Source: JBMTVN01 sp046047235
Lineage (GTDB): Bacteria > Verrucomicrobiota > Verrucomicrobiia > Limisphaerales > JAHDYP01
Assembly: GCA_046047235.1 (NCBI GenBank)
Contig: JBJOII010000041.1
Coordinates: forward strand, 1-30,605
Reading direction: 5' to 3'
DNA length: 30,605 bases
Positions 9,201 through 16,230 of the stretch are shown here, one piece after another. The position numbers and the translations under genes are program-made. How positions within the stretch are numbered: position 1 is the first letter of the stretch; the number at the start of each line of letters is the position of its first letter. Under the pieces are notes generated by a model. That model worked only from the letters and a program-made list of their open reading frames with translations. It made no database searches and was not told the DNA's origin.

Positions 9201-10526
9201 ACCCATACGGACCCCCCGCTCGAAGACGCCATCGAACTCCATAACCCCACCACCCAAACCATCGACCTCAGCGGCTGGTTCCTCAGCGATGACATCCTCG
9301 AACCCCGTAAGTTCCAGTTCCCCAACGGTACCATCCTCAACCCCAACGCCTACCTCGTCGTCTACGAACTCCAACTCAACACCCCCGCCCTCGGCGGCCT
9401 CATCCCCTTCCAACTCGACTCCGCCCACGGCGACGATGTCTGGCTCACGGCCGCCGATACCTCAGGCAACCTGACTTACTTCATCGACCACGTCGCCTTC
9501 GGCGCCTCCCAAAACGGCGTCTCGTTCGGACGCTACCCCAACGGCACCGGCGACCTCACCGCCATGGCCTCCCTCACGTTCGGCGCCAACACCCCCGACT
9601 CGCTCGACACTTTCCGCACCGGCACCGGCGAACCCAACACCCTGCCGCTCGTTGGCCCCATCGTCTTCAGCCAGCTCTATTACGATGCCCTCCCCGGCGA
9701 CGACGAATTCATCGAACTCCTCAATATCACCGGAGACACCATCCCGCTCTACGACCCCAACCACACCACCAATACCTGGCACCTCAACCGCGCCGTCGAT
9801 TTCGTGTTCCCCGAAAATGTGTCGCTCGCCCCCGCTTCCCGACTCCTCATCGTCCCCGTCACCCCCGAAGACTATCTCGCCACCCACGAAGTCCCCGCCG
9901 ATACCCAGGTCTTCGGCCCCTACGTCGGCGCCCTCGATAACAATGGCGAAACGCTCGAACTCTACCGCCCCGATAACCCCCAAACCTCCGCCCCCGATGC
10001 CGGGTTCGTCCCCCAAATCCTCGTGGAAAAGGTGCGCTATGATAACCGCGCACCCTGGCCCTCCCTCGCCGCCAGCCTCGGAACACCCATCCTCCGCATC
10101 AACCCGCTCGCCTACGCCAATACCCCCAGTAACTGGATGACCGACTTCGATGCCGATTCCATGTCCGATGACTGGGAAGCCAATCACCTCCTCAGCCCGT
10201 TCTATGCCGATGACGCCGCCATCGATAGCGATGGCGATGGCTGGATCAACGCCATCGAACACCAATACTCCTCCAACCCCTGGGACCCCACCGACGCTCT
10301 CCGAGGTCTCCTCCGTGGCAACCCCGACCAATCCCCCGCCCTCCAGTTCATCGCCCAACCCGGCTGGTCCTACGACGTCCTCGCCTTCGACAACCTCAGC
10401 GGACAACCCACACTCCTCCATCACGAACCCGCTGGCGACACCTCACGCATCGTCGAAATCACCGACCCCACCCCCACCACCACAACCACCCGCTTCTACC
10501 AAATCCGCGCCACCCAGCCCCAGTAA
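3210..10526 (+). CDS. Giant secreted lamin-tail (LTD) and CotH-like kinase domain protein
   Basis: 2,438 residues with a signal peptide ending near STARA-EQVV. About seven lamin-tail domains are recognisable by an (I/V)(N/S)E(I/V)-x-(F/Y)(N/H)P start and an F(V/I)E(L/I)xN strand: near residues 30, 382, 511, 636, 1834, 1991 and 2149. A beta-sandwich of galactose-binding type lies at about 209-377. Residues of about 1064-1430 form a CotH-type kinase domain, with YMYRRNSDGLFQFFHWDSDL near 1330-1342 matching the family's WDxD motif. PKD/Ig-like (1444-1620) and concanavalin-like (1621-1820) regions follow. Near the C-terminus are calcium-binding motifs DADSMSDDWE and DSDGDG. Known CotH kinases phosphorylate secreted or surface proteins; the target here is unknown. 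The ATG at 3210 fits the signal peptide; ATG 3222 is an alternative. Neither has a clear ribosome binding site. Confidence 0.88.
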   Translation: MYAVMNLKPISRWCLALLTLYSTARAEQVVISEIHYHPRSTQPEYVEIYNNTATPFDIAQWKLTGGVSFEFPDFSDSNPTRTFLQPFERIVLSSASETDTRRAYGLVSSIRVFGPWNGDLANDGERLTLLDKNGANICSVAYGDNSPWPVAADGGGHSLVLVNPDKAIDSWHNWAASQRPGGTPGTLPVADPESPVPNPEITTVGGLTVVDFDHEWAYYDRAATGEGDGWNQPGFVPGRLWRTGPGLFGFETASLPAPGIQTPFTDVDQITYYLTTTFSFSGDTSGVSLVLDQILDDGAVYYLNGTEIGRSRMPSGEITYTTTANSVGNATLETNVFGINASLLQSGLNTLAVEVHQTGPTSSDVVFGARLTVIPPSSSPSGIVINEILPGATGEGFVEFFNPDNQPVNLQGFHLTQNLDNTTDNTITQALIVPAQGFASVGFAEIGLTPENPQSVYLLSPDGLIIENGLRAEIPPDGRSLGRKPAGSGSWFLFSQPTRNAPNQSQSSAAGLVRINEVLFNPDNTTAWIELINLGPDPANLASLYLASDPDLANATQLSGSLNPGQRTTVNASFSVNDAKLELWLTDTTGTVWDAHRIRRPLGRDSVQAYPEGSTEWFATTNPTPNAANAPDLITDVVINEIMFDPPSDERDGEFIELFNRGNITIDLSNWQFTDGINFQFPSGTFLAAGEYLVVAANAPRLQAVHNNLNVLGNFEGRLANKGERIRLVDSFGNLADEVDYLVGGDWPELTQGDGSSMELAHPWLDNSLPSAWRDSDESSKSSFRQYSTSGTYRQLSTIGGTSDYRELHFHLAGDGHVILQNIRFSQSARSENMILNGTSESTDNRSSSGWLMQGTHWASHLNNGQLHLISDGHGDNRPNRAEIDLPNIATGTDYTLSFDARWISGTPRLIGQTWDHSIGDAFRLEIPENLGTPGQPNSTLRPNPPPQIDHVIHSPAVPGPGEPVLVTAHIQSASPLQAINLRHRQDNSSGSNPWLSTTMYDDGLRGGDEVANDGIYTAELTQYGSNSTIVEFYVEATASNESTQLPKHGPDRPALYVVDGRNNPDDLRLMRFVVSAHDRSALSNGDSAAFNYKFPRLSNHYFNATLIVNESQVLYNAEIRNSGSPWTRSTDLSRGKWKLPGDRLFRNHQKQMFDNDPTTGNMHNNRATRYLLYLLGHPVNENEFVRLVINSGSPSIKEETEPVGNDLLDRVYENGSDGELYRIDDEWWFSDTWSQNSANATWTYKNDDREIRYHTEWMRRTREDDYDYTALINLFRTIAGTNGRGGYTQEQIERHLDPNAMLMMAAVRGYIHDWDSITLNRGKNGYMYRRNSDGLFQFFHWDSDLAWRSGDIGSALYSGTAGVGGWLSKAYNRRRFYHYVTLLLDYYTRNSTRTATWLQLEEDANNSFTVDRNRYLSWFNGRESYCISTMGSPLNLPLAITTNNGSPISSPDETLSLSGTCSYRVFDVLIEGHPEATITWADSLTPSWTASGITLHNGSQTLIARGIDAQGRIVETTTINVQFTGQAAPQMDLKASPASWHANINQSVTLDARNSLDPNASTLTFGWQPPSNLNTFFNLGDGRALASFNHPGLYPFTVTATNAAGATSTITRELSVYGPDGFSSFSDSLLEPFWTLAAVDYRSNSSQNPWFTLADIPGKLLIQLPDGTPALPWTRAGEAGPVRLHRPIPSQGDWALETELELGSRQFGDFAAGLEVHTDNGSTQNAYAIVLKDGTDVAVMHLTNGTTLTLATLPITTGQARIRIQRHNGNLLFETRDNEVWSTLHTIPIDSTTAITSGGLLITTPTEQSAQFRFDYVMLVDPSNTSDLRQHLRISEIMYNPTQGDSCEFVELLNTGSQTLQLNGASFVNGIQYTFPPTLLNPGQHILVAANPTTLAALHPNLTLPLAPGAFTGRLDNGGETLTLVDAEGNLIQEIRYGDSGDWPERADGYGASLEINPLVNNPNDPSGWNSSREFNGSPGFTGVGPFASATINEVLTHTDPPLEDAIELHNPTTQTIDLSGWFLSDDILEPRKFQFPNGTILNPNAYLVVYELQLNTPALGGLIPFQLDSAHGDDVWLTAADTSGNLTYFIDHVAFGASQNGVSFGRYPNGTGDLTAMASLTFGANTPDSLDTFRTGTGEPNTLPLVGPIVFSQLYYDALPGDDEFIELLNITGDTIPLYDPNHTTNTWHLNRAVDFVFPENVSLAPASRLLIVPVTPEDYLATHEVPADTQVFGPYVGALDNNGETLELYRPDNPQTSAPDAGFVPQILVEKVRYDNRAPWPSLAASLGTPILRINPLAYANTPSNWMTDFDADSMSDDWEANHLLSPFYADDAAIDSDGDGWINAIEHQYSSNPWDPTDALRGLLRGNPDQSPALQFIAQPGWSYDVLAFDNLSGQPTLLHHEPAGDTSRIVEITDPTPTTTTTRFYQIRATQPQ

Positions 10527-11201
10527 GCAGAGGTCAGGAGTCAGGGGTCAGGAGTCAGCCTGTACGCCATAGCCTTGGCGAAAGCAGAAGGTCAGATGAT
10601 CCCGCTTGGAGGGGCGAGTTACACGACCCCTTGATTCCTTGCACCACCCTCTACAGATAGGGGCGCACTCCCGTGTGCCCGAAACCCCTTGCTGAAGAGC
10701 CCATCCATCGAAATCGAAACGCGCCTTCGGCGCGAGGATCCTGGAGAGCGGAGAGAGAAGAAAGTGTGGCGTTTCGCGCTCAGCGCTCCCGCGCAGGAGC
10801 TAGAAGCTAGTAGGGCACCGAATCCTTGCACCACACTCCGCGCTTCCCGCTTACGGCCAACTGGATTTCGCATGCGAAATCCAACGTGCAGGTAGGGTCG
10901 CGGCTTGTCCCGGCGTAGCTCGCAGAGCGAAGACGGATGCCGCGTGACCGCAAGTCCTTGCACCCACCCTCGCGCACCCCTCAGCGCGACTCCGTCGCGC
11001 GCGGTGTTTCGGAGCTTCACTGTTTCAGATCAATCAGCGGCGCCAGCCGCACGTCCTCAGCGCGCAGCGCCTTTCCCCCAACTCCTAGCTCCTAGCTTCC
11101 AGCTCCCGTGCCGCGCACGCGGCACCATCGCCTCCGGCGGCACCATCGGCACCCTGTCTCCTCTCTCCCCTCTCCCGTCTCCAGCCCTGAGCGCAAAGCG
11201 C
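10527..11201. repeat. 675-bp spacer without genes, mosaic of short repeats and hairpins
   Basis: GGAGTCA-type repeats at 10528-10560 match those at 2898-2930 with one base difference. The phrase CCTTGCACC followed by an ACCCT-like end occurs three times, near 10637, 10824 and 10956. Hairpins lie at 10720-10734 (CGCGCC-TTC-GGCGCG), 10863-10882 (a perfect 20-bp palindrome, GGATTTCGCATGCGAAATCC), 11108-11125 and 11185-11207 (CCCTGAGCGC-AAA-GCGCTCAGGG, overlapping the stop codon of the next gene). Palindromic elements related to 2861-2899 are at about 10560-10592 and 10904-10941. Heptamers such as CTAGCTC and CTCCTCT occur at 11080-11180. No coding frame here is convincing. Confidence 0.7.
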
Positions 11202-12053
11202 TCAGGGTTGCCCGTCCACCCAGACCACCGATTTCTGCATCTTGAGGTAATCCACCATCGAATTGCCCGAAGGACCATTGATCGGGGCATCCAGACCCTG
11301 CTCGGTGCTGACGACCGACCATTTCCAGTGCTCCGCATGTCCATCAGCAAAAGCAAACTCACAACCCTTGTTGTGCCGGACCGTGCCGGAGTTCTGCCAC
11401 ACCGTGGCGGTGGCTTTCATGGCGAAATAACCGTCATCAATGGTCTCCTTGCTCTCATCAATAAAGACCAGCGCCTGGGACGGCCCAGGGCCGTTGATGT
11501 TCGCCGTCTTCTTCCAGATCGGATACTGGTTGCCCAAAACCCAACTGGTGTCCGCAACCCCATACTGCGCCGCATCCGCCGCATCCCCACCGCCCATCCG
11601 ACCGCTGATCGAATAGTTCCGCACCAGCTGGCGACCGCGCATGGTCGGATTACTCTTCAGCGAGTCAGGCAGTTCCTTCGCTGCCGGGCATTGGTAAATC
11701 TTCTCGGTGGAGTTGTATTGGAACAACTTGGCGTTCCGGATGTCCCAGACGTTGGTGGCACCCGGCAAGGCATGCACGGTTCCACCAATCCAAGCATTGG
11801 TCGTGCCCAGCCAATTGGCCACCATCTTGTCGTCGTTGTCCGTGGCATACATCACCCAGCACAACCCCAACTGCTTCAGGTTGCTCAAACACTGGATGCT
11901 ATGGGCCTTGGACTTCGCCTTGGCCAGCGCCGGCAACAACATGCCCGCCAAAATCGCGATGATGGCTATCACCACCAACAGTTCAATCAGGGTAAAACCC
12001 CGATGCTTCCGGATACGCACAGCCTCGTGACCGCTCAGGGAGAGTCTATTCAT
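11202..12053 (-). CDS. Prepilin-type cleavage/methylation and H-X9-DG domain protein
   Basis: 283 residues with a type IV prepilin/pseudopilin leader: RG19-FTLIELLVVIAIIAILAG, with cleavage expected after Gly19 and the conserved Glu at mature position 5 (Glu24). The C-terminal half has the processing-associated motif, a His near residue 227 followed by nine residues and then DG (HNKGCEFAFADG). Such proteins are numerous in Planctomycetes and Verrucomicrobia and are assembled or exported by type II secretion or type IV pilus-like machinery. No secretion genes lie nearby, so this is an orphan pseudopilin. AAAGG lies about nine bases before the ATG. The stop codon falls inside a 23-bp hairpin at 11185-11207, which may act as a terminator although it lacks a T-run. 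Confidence 0.92.
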   Translation of the reverse strand: MNRLSLSGHEAVRIRKHRGFTLIELLVVIAIIAILAGMLLPALAKAKSKAHSIQCLSNLKQLGLCWVMYATDNDDKMVANWLGTTNAWIGGTVHALPGATNVWDIRNAKLFQYNSTEKIYQCPAAKELPDSLKSNPTMRGRQLVRNYSISGRMGGGDAADAAQYGVADTSWVLGNQYPIWKKTANINGPGPSQALVFIDESKETIDDGYFAMKATATVWQNSGTVRHNKGCEFAFADGHAEHWKWSVVSTEQGLDAPINGPSGNSMVDYLKMQKSVVWVDGQP

Positions 12054-12382
<329 letters not shown>

Positions 12383-14560
12383 ATGCAACTCGGACTCCTT
12401 CCGGCCACGCTCCTCATCACGCTCACCCCGTTTCTCACCTCCAACTCCGCTCTCGCCGCCAAACGCCCCACCGACCCCGGCCAGACGCTCGAACGCACAG
12501 TCTTCCAGACCGGACGCGGCTACGCCGACTCCATCAACCTCCGCTCCGATGTTGCCATCGTCTATGGCATCGACCCCGGACTGCCCGATCGCATCCGCAC
12601 CTGGCGCGAGAAAGACTACCGCATCCACGTCATGACCGGCGTGTCCTGGGGCAATTATCAGGACTACCTCTACGGCAGGTTCGATGGCATCAACCACGAG
12701 GACGAAGCCCAGACCGACCGCAACGGCAACAAGATCTCCCACGGCGGCGATGTCTATTATATGAGCCCCGGGGAAAACTACGGTCGCTTCCTCTGCGTCG
12801 GTGTCCAGCGCGCCCTCGAAAGCGGCGTCGAAGCCATCCACCTCGAAGAACCCGAATTCTGGGTCCGCGGCGGCTACTCCCCCGGCTTCAAGAAGGAATG
12901 GCAGAGCTACTACCAGGAACCCTGGCAGGAACCCCACTCCTCGCCCGATGCCCAATGGCGCGCCTCTAAACTCAAATACTTCCTCTACCGACGCGCCCTG
13001 CAACAGGTCTTCGACTTCATCCAGGACTGGAACCAAAGCCACAACACCAACGTCCGTTGCTACGTCCCCACGCATAGCCTCCTCAACTATGCCCACTGGC
13101 GCATCGTCAGCCCCGAATCCAGCCTCGCCCAACTCCAGGGCTGCGATGGCTACATCGCCCAGGTCTGGACCGGCACTTCCCGCACCCCCAACGTCTACCG
13201 CGGCACCCGCAAGGAACGCACCTTCGAAACCGCCTTCCTCGAATACGGCGCCATGCAAAACCTCGTCCGAGCCACCGGCCGAACGGTCTGGTATCTCAAC
13301 GACCCCATCGAAGATAACCCCAACCACGACTGGGAAGACTATCGCACCAATTGGGAATCCACGCTCGTCGCCTCGCTCCTCCAACCGGAAGTCTGGCGCT
13401 ACGAAGTCATGCCCTGGCCCAACCGCATCTTCAATGGCCGCTATCCCAACCCCACCAACACCAGCGAACGCATCCCCATCCCCCCGGCCTACGCCACGGA
13501 ACTCCAAACGGTCATCAACGCCCTCAATGAACTCCAACCCCATACCTCCACCTGGGATGCAAACACCCCACCCACAGTCGGTGTCCTCGTCAGTGACTCG
13601 CTCATGTTCCAACGCGGCGAACCCCAAGGCAGTGATCCCGACCTCAGCCACGTCTATGCCCTCGCCCTGCCCCTGCTCAAACGCGGCATCCCCGTGGAAC
13701 CAGTCCAACTGGAAAACGCACCCCTCCCCAACGCGCTCTCCCGCTACTCCACTCTCCTCCTCTCCTACCACGGACAAAAACCGCTCACCCCGGACGTCCA
13801 CACCGCCCTCGCCAACTGGACCCGCCAAGGCGGCAATCTCATGATGATCGACGACGAATCCGACCCCTACAACTCCGTTCGCGAATGGTGGAACTCTGCC
13901 GACCTCAGCTACCCCACTCCGCGCCTCCACCTTTTCGAAAAGCTAGGCCTCAAGGACACCCAACCCGGTCGATACCCGGTCGGCTCCGGATCCCTCACCT
14001 GGACCCAAACCAACCCGGCCTCCCTCGCCCGCTCACCCGATGGCGACACCCAACTGCTCAAAGCCCTCCACACGGCCATGCCCCAATCCGCATCCTGGCC
14101 CAACCGCAACCAACTCATCCTCCGACGCGGCCCGTTCATCGTCGCCGCCGGCCTCGATGAATCCCCCGCCGAAGCAACCACCACCCTCTCCGGCCGCTTC
14201 ATCAACCTCTTCGACCCCAACCTCCACCTCCTCAAGGAAGTCACGGTCCAACCCGGATCCCGGCTCTTCCTCCTCGACCTGAACGTCGCCAACCCCACCA
14301 CCCCCACGGTCCTCGCCGCCGCCTGCAAAACCTGGACGATCGCCAGCAACGAACGCGCCCTCGAACTCGTCGTGGAAGGTATCGACAATACCCACGCCAC
14401 CGCTCTTCTCCACCTCCCCGCCAAACCCATATCCATCCAGCTCGAGGGCGAATCCACCCCACCCCCCTCCTCCTGGGACGAAACCAACCACCTCCTCCAA
14501 CTCCACTTCCCCAACACCCCCACCCCCCGCGCCCTCACCATCGTCCTCGGACCACGGTAA
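12383..14560 (+). CDS. Secreted TIM-barrel-like putative glycoside hydrolase with GATase-like second half
   Basis: 725 residues with a signal peptide ending near SNSALA-AKRP. The first half reads like a glycosidase barrel: RIHVMTGVSWG, EAIHLEEPEFWVRGGYSPGF (acidic cluster near residue 155, candidate catalytic residues) and RCYVPTHSLLNYAHWR. From about residue 396 (PTVGVLVSDSLMFQRG) to 500 (LLLSYHGQKPL, NWTRQGGNLMMIDDE) it resembles the class I amidotransferase-like domain that follows the barrel in GH42-type enzymes, and the rest is beta-rich. This is a fold-level resemblance, not a family assignment; the substrate is unknown. The last codons (IVLGPR-stop) are duplicated at 15,617. The ATG at 12,383 is chosen because it begins a clean signal peptide. 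Confidence 0.8.
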   Translation: MQLGLLPATLLITLTPFLTSNSALAAKRPTDPGQTLERTVFQTGRGYADSINLRSDVAIVYGIDPGLPDRIRTWREKDYRIHVMTGVSWGNYQDYLYGRFDGINHEDEAQTDRNGNKISHGGDVYYMSPGENYGRFLCVGVQRALESGVEAIHLEEPEFWVRGGYSPGFKKEWQSYYQEPWQEPHSSPDAQWRASKLKYFLYRRALQQVFDFIQDWNQSHNTNVRCYVPTHSLLNYAHWRIVSPESSLAQLQGCDGYIAQVWTGTSRTPNVYRGTRKERTFETAFLEYGAMQNLVRATGRTVWYLNDPIEDNPNHDWEDYRTNWESTLVASLLQPEVWRYEVMPWPNRIFNGRYPNPTNTSERIPIPPAYATELQTVINALNELQPHTSTWDANTPPTVGVLVSDSLMFQRGEPQGSDPDLSHVYALALPLLKRGIPVEPVQLENAPLPNALSRYSTLLLSYHGQKPLTPDVHTALANWTRQGGNLMMIDDESDPYNSVREWWNSADLSYPTPRLHLFEKLGLKDTQPGRYPVGSGSLTWTQTNPASLARSPDGDTQLLKALHTAMPQSASWPNRNQLILRRGPFIVAAGLDESPAEATTTLSGRFINLFDPNLHLLKEVTVQPGSRLFLLDLNVANPTTPTVLAAACKTWTIASNERALELVVEGIDNTHATALLHLPAKPISIQLEGESTPPPSSWDETNHLLQLHFPNTPTPRALTIVLGPR

Positions 14561-14768
14561 CCCACTCCCCACCAACCCCTTAATCCCATTGCAGGGGCCC
14601 TTTTTGGGCCTATGGAGCTCTTTTTGACCCCAAAAAGCGCCCCATACGCTTCGTCATCACGAGCGGTCGATATGAGCCCAAAGCAGGCTCCCTAGCCCTC
14701 CTACAGGCACGTAAAACAGCGGTTAACTCACTCCAGACCAAACAGTGGCGGTGGTCCGACTACGACTT
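14538..14768. repeat. 231-bp direct repeat, copy A
   Basis: Aligned by eye to 15617-15847 without gaps, with about 18 mismatches (near 92% identity). It begins in the last codons of the glycosidase-like gene and ends just before the stop of the convergent gene at 14,777. It contains the hairpin GGCCC-TTTTT-GGGCC at about 14595-14610 and a weaker stem around the TTTTTGACCCCAAAAA core, so between two convergent genes it could serve as a bidirectional terminator. Confidence 0.9.
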
Positions 14769-14776
14769 TCTGCAGT

Positions 14777-15595
14777 TCACTTGCTTGTGCCATAGTCCTC
14801 AGTCGCGTGAACGGCATGGACAGTCAACTCCGCTCCCTCGCGTATGACGAACTCGCTGACCCCTACCCTTGTTTCAGAATTCCCCCAGTCATAAGTGTAG
14901 CCGAGTCGGGTCCATGGATAAGGTGGACCGTGCTTCGGCTGATAGCGCGCGGCAGCTGTGTCCTTGAACCACTGTTTGTAAAGATCACTGACGGAAAGGT
15001 AGCCAGGCACATTGGGATAATCGAGTTGGGCCTCCCGATCGGTCACCTCAGGGTCCGCACTGGGTCTAAAGAGGTCTTGGGGGCGAACCCAGAGTTCAAC
15101 GACATAGCGATGGCCACTTCGAGGTGGCAACCCCAGCAACTGTTCCAGTCGTCCAACCAGTGGTGGACCATTGGGGCCGGGCTGATAACTGCGGCAAAAG
15201 GCCTTCAGCTCAGGAGCTGCCGTGACCCACACGGTGTAGTTTTCCACAAACGGTTTCCCCATGGGTTGGCCCGGTGACACGAAGTAGGAGTCGTGCGTGG
15301 TCCACGTCGCAACCAGCACCTGTCGGTCATTATCGCTTCCCCGCCAGATCAAGTCGCGGTTGGAAGGCAGAATGGCCGTCAAATCTCTGGATGCATCCTG
15401 CTGGGTTGCGTTCACTGCATTATGGACGGCCAGCAAGTATGCTTCAGGCAGAGCCATCGCAGGCGCGTTGGATAATGAATGAAGGCTGCTGGAAAAATCC
15501 TTGCCGTGCGGTTTTACCTCACCGGGTTGAGCCGCGGACATCGGAAGAGCGAAGACGAACCAAAAGCAGAGTATGATCCTAGTGACGAAGTGCAT
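14777..15595 (-). CDS. Uncharacterised exported protein of 272 residues
   Basis: The N-terminus is a signal peptide (MHFVTRIILCFWFVFALPMS, then AAQ). The mature part has well-conserved-looking blocks: ATWTTHDSYFVSPG, YTVWVTAAPELKAFC, RLEQLLGLPPRSGHRYVVEL, WVRPQDLFRPSADPEVTD and YPWTRLGYTYDWG. These resemble an uncharacterised family of exported bacterial proteins; no function is assigned. AGAAGG lies eight bases before the ATG. The gene sits alone between the two 231-bp direct repeats, and unlike the genes to its left it has no marked C skew, which suggests it arrived together with the repeat arrangement. Confidence that it is a real gene is high. Confidence 0.85.
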   Translation of the reverse strand: MHFVTRIILCFWFVFALPMSAAQPGEVKPHGKDFSSSLHSLSNAPAMALPEAYLLAVHNAVNATQQDASRDLTAILPSNRDLIWRGSDNDRQVLVATWTTHDSYFVSPGQPMGKPFVENYTVWVTAAPELKAFCRSYQPGPNGPPLVGRLEQLLGLPPRSGHRYVVELWVRPQDLFRPSADPEVTDREAQLDYPNVPGYLSVSDLYKQWFKDTAAARYQPKHGPPYPWTRLGYTYDWGNSETRVGVSEFVIREGAELTVHAVHATEDYGTSK

Positions 15596-15616
15596 ACCAA
15601 AGGCCTTCTATCATCC

Positions 15617-15847
15617 CCATCGTCCTCGGACCACGATAAACCGCTCCGCACCAAACACTTAATCCCATTGCAGGTGCCCTTTTTGGGCCTATGGCGCCCT
15701 TTTTGGCCCCAAAAGGCGCCCCATACGCTTCGTCATCACGGGGGGTCGATATGAGCCCAAAGCAGGCTCCCTAGCCTTCCTACAGGCACGCAAAACAGCG
15801 GTTAACCCACTCCACACCAAACAGTGGCCGTGGTCCGACTACGACTT
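15617..15847. repeat. 231-bp direct repeat, copy B, with a ghost of a gene end
   Basis: Gap-free match to 14538-14768. Its first codons still read IVLGPR-stop in the plus direction (CGG has become CGA, TAA is kept), although no gene now precedes them. It holds a stronger hairpin than copy A (GGCGCC...GGCGCC around a CTTTTTGGCCCCAAAAG core near 15693-15720). It lies upstream of the 272-residue gene and 41 bp beyond the stop of the STAS gene, whose transcript it may terminate. Confidence 0.9.
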
Positions 15848-15888
15848 CAGCGCACTACAGCCAGCGCGATGGAATGGACGCTGCGGGC

Positions 15889-16185
15889 TCATCCATGCTG
15901 GATGTAGAAAAGGCGTGAGAATCCCGAAATCTCAATGACCTCGCGGACATTACCTTGGACACCACGCAGGGTCATTTGTCGACGTCCCTTGGCGATGCAC
16001 AAAAGCACGCGCAAACCTGCACTGCTCAGGTAATCCAACCCCTCACAGCAGATCGTGACGGGACCCGATGAATTGACGATGTGGTTCTCGAGTTCCGTTT
16101 GGGCGGCTGGAGAGGTCACGGAGTCGAGCCGTCCCTTGAGCACAATAACGACACCCTTATCAGACGGTTGCAGGGAAATAAGCAT
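15889..16185 (-). CDS. STAS-domain anti-sigma factor antagonist-like protein
   Basis: 98 residues forming a single STAS domain of SpoIIAA type. The first strand MLISLQPSDKGVVIVLKGRL begins at this ATG, and LDYLSSAGLR carries the serine pair where a partner kinase normally phosphorylates. Such proteins usually regulate a sigma factor, phosphatase or stressosome-like complex; no kinase partner lies in the window. It is the last gene of the minus-strand operon. A TTG start at 16227, three bases after the stop of the oxygenase gene and preceded by AGGA, would add 14 residues and give tighter coupling. The ATG is preferred because the STAS fold starts there, but it lacks a ribosome binding site. 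Confidence 0.85.
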   Translation of the reverse strand: MLISLQPSDKGVVIVLKGRLDSVTSPAAQTELENHIVNSSGPVTICCEGLDYLSSAGLRVLLCIAKGRRQMTLRGVQGNVREVIEISGFSRLFYIQHG

Positions 16186-16230
16186 GCAAAAGGAAGCGAA
16201 ATTAGGATCAATTCTTCGACGCGACAAGAC

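Noticed and set aside
14595..14640. Classical rho-independent terminator after the glycosidase-like gene
   Set aside because: The stem loops are strong, but the T-runs lie inside the loops and not after the stems, so only a general terminator-like role is proposed within the repeat entry.
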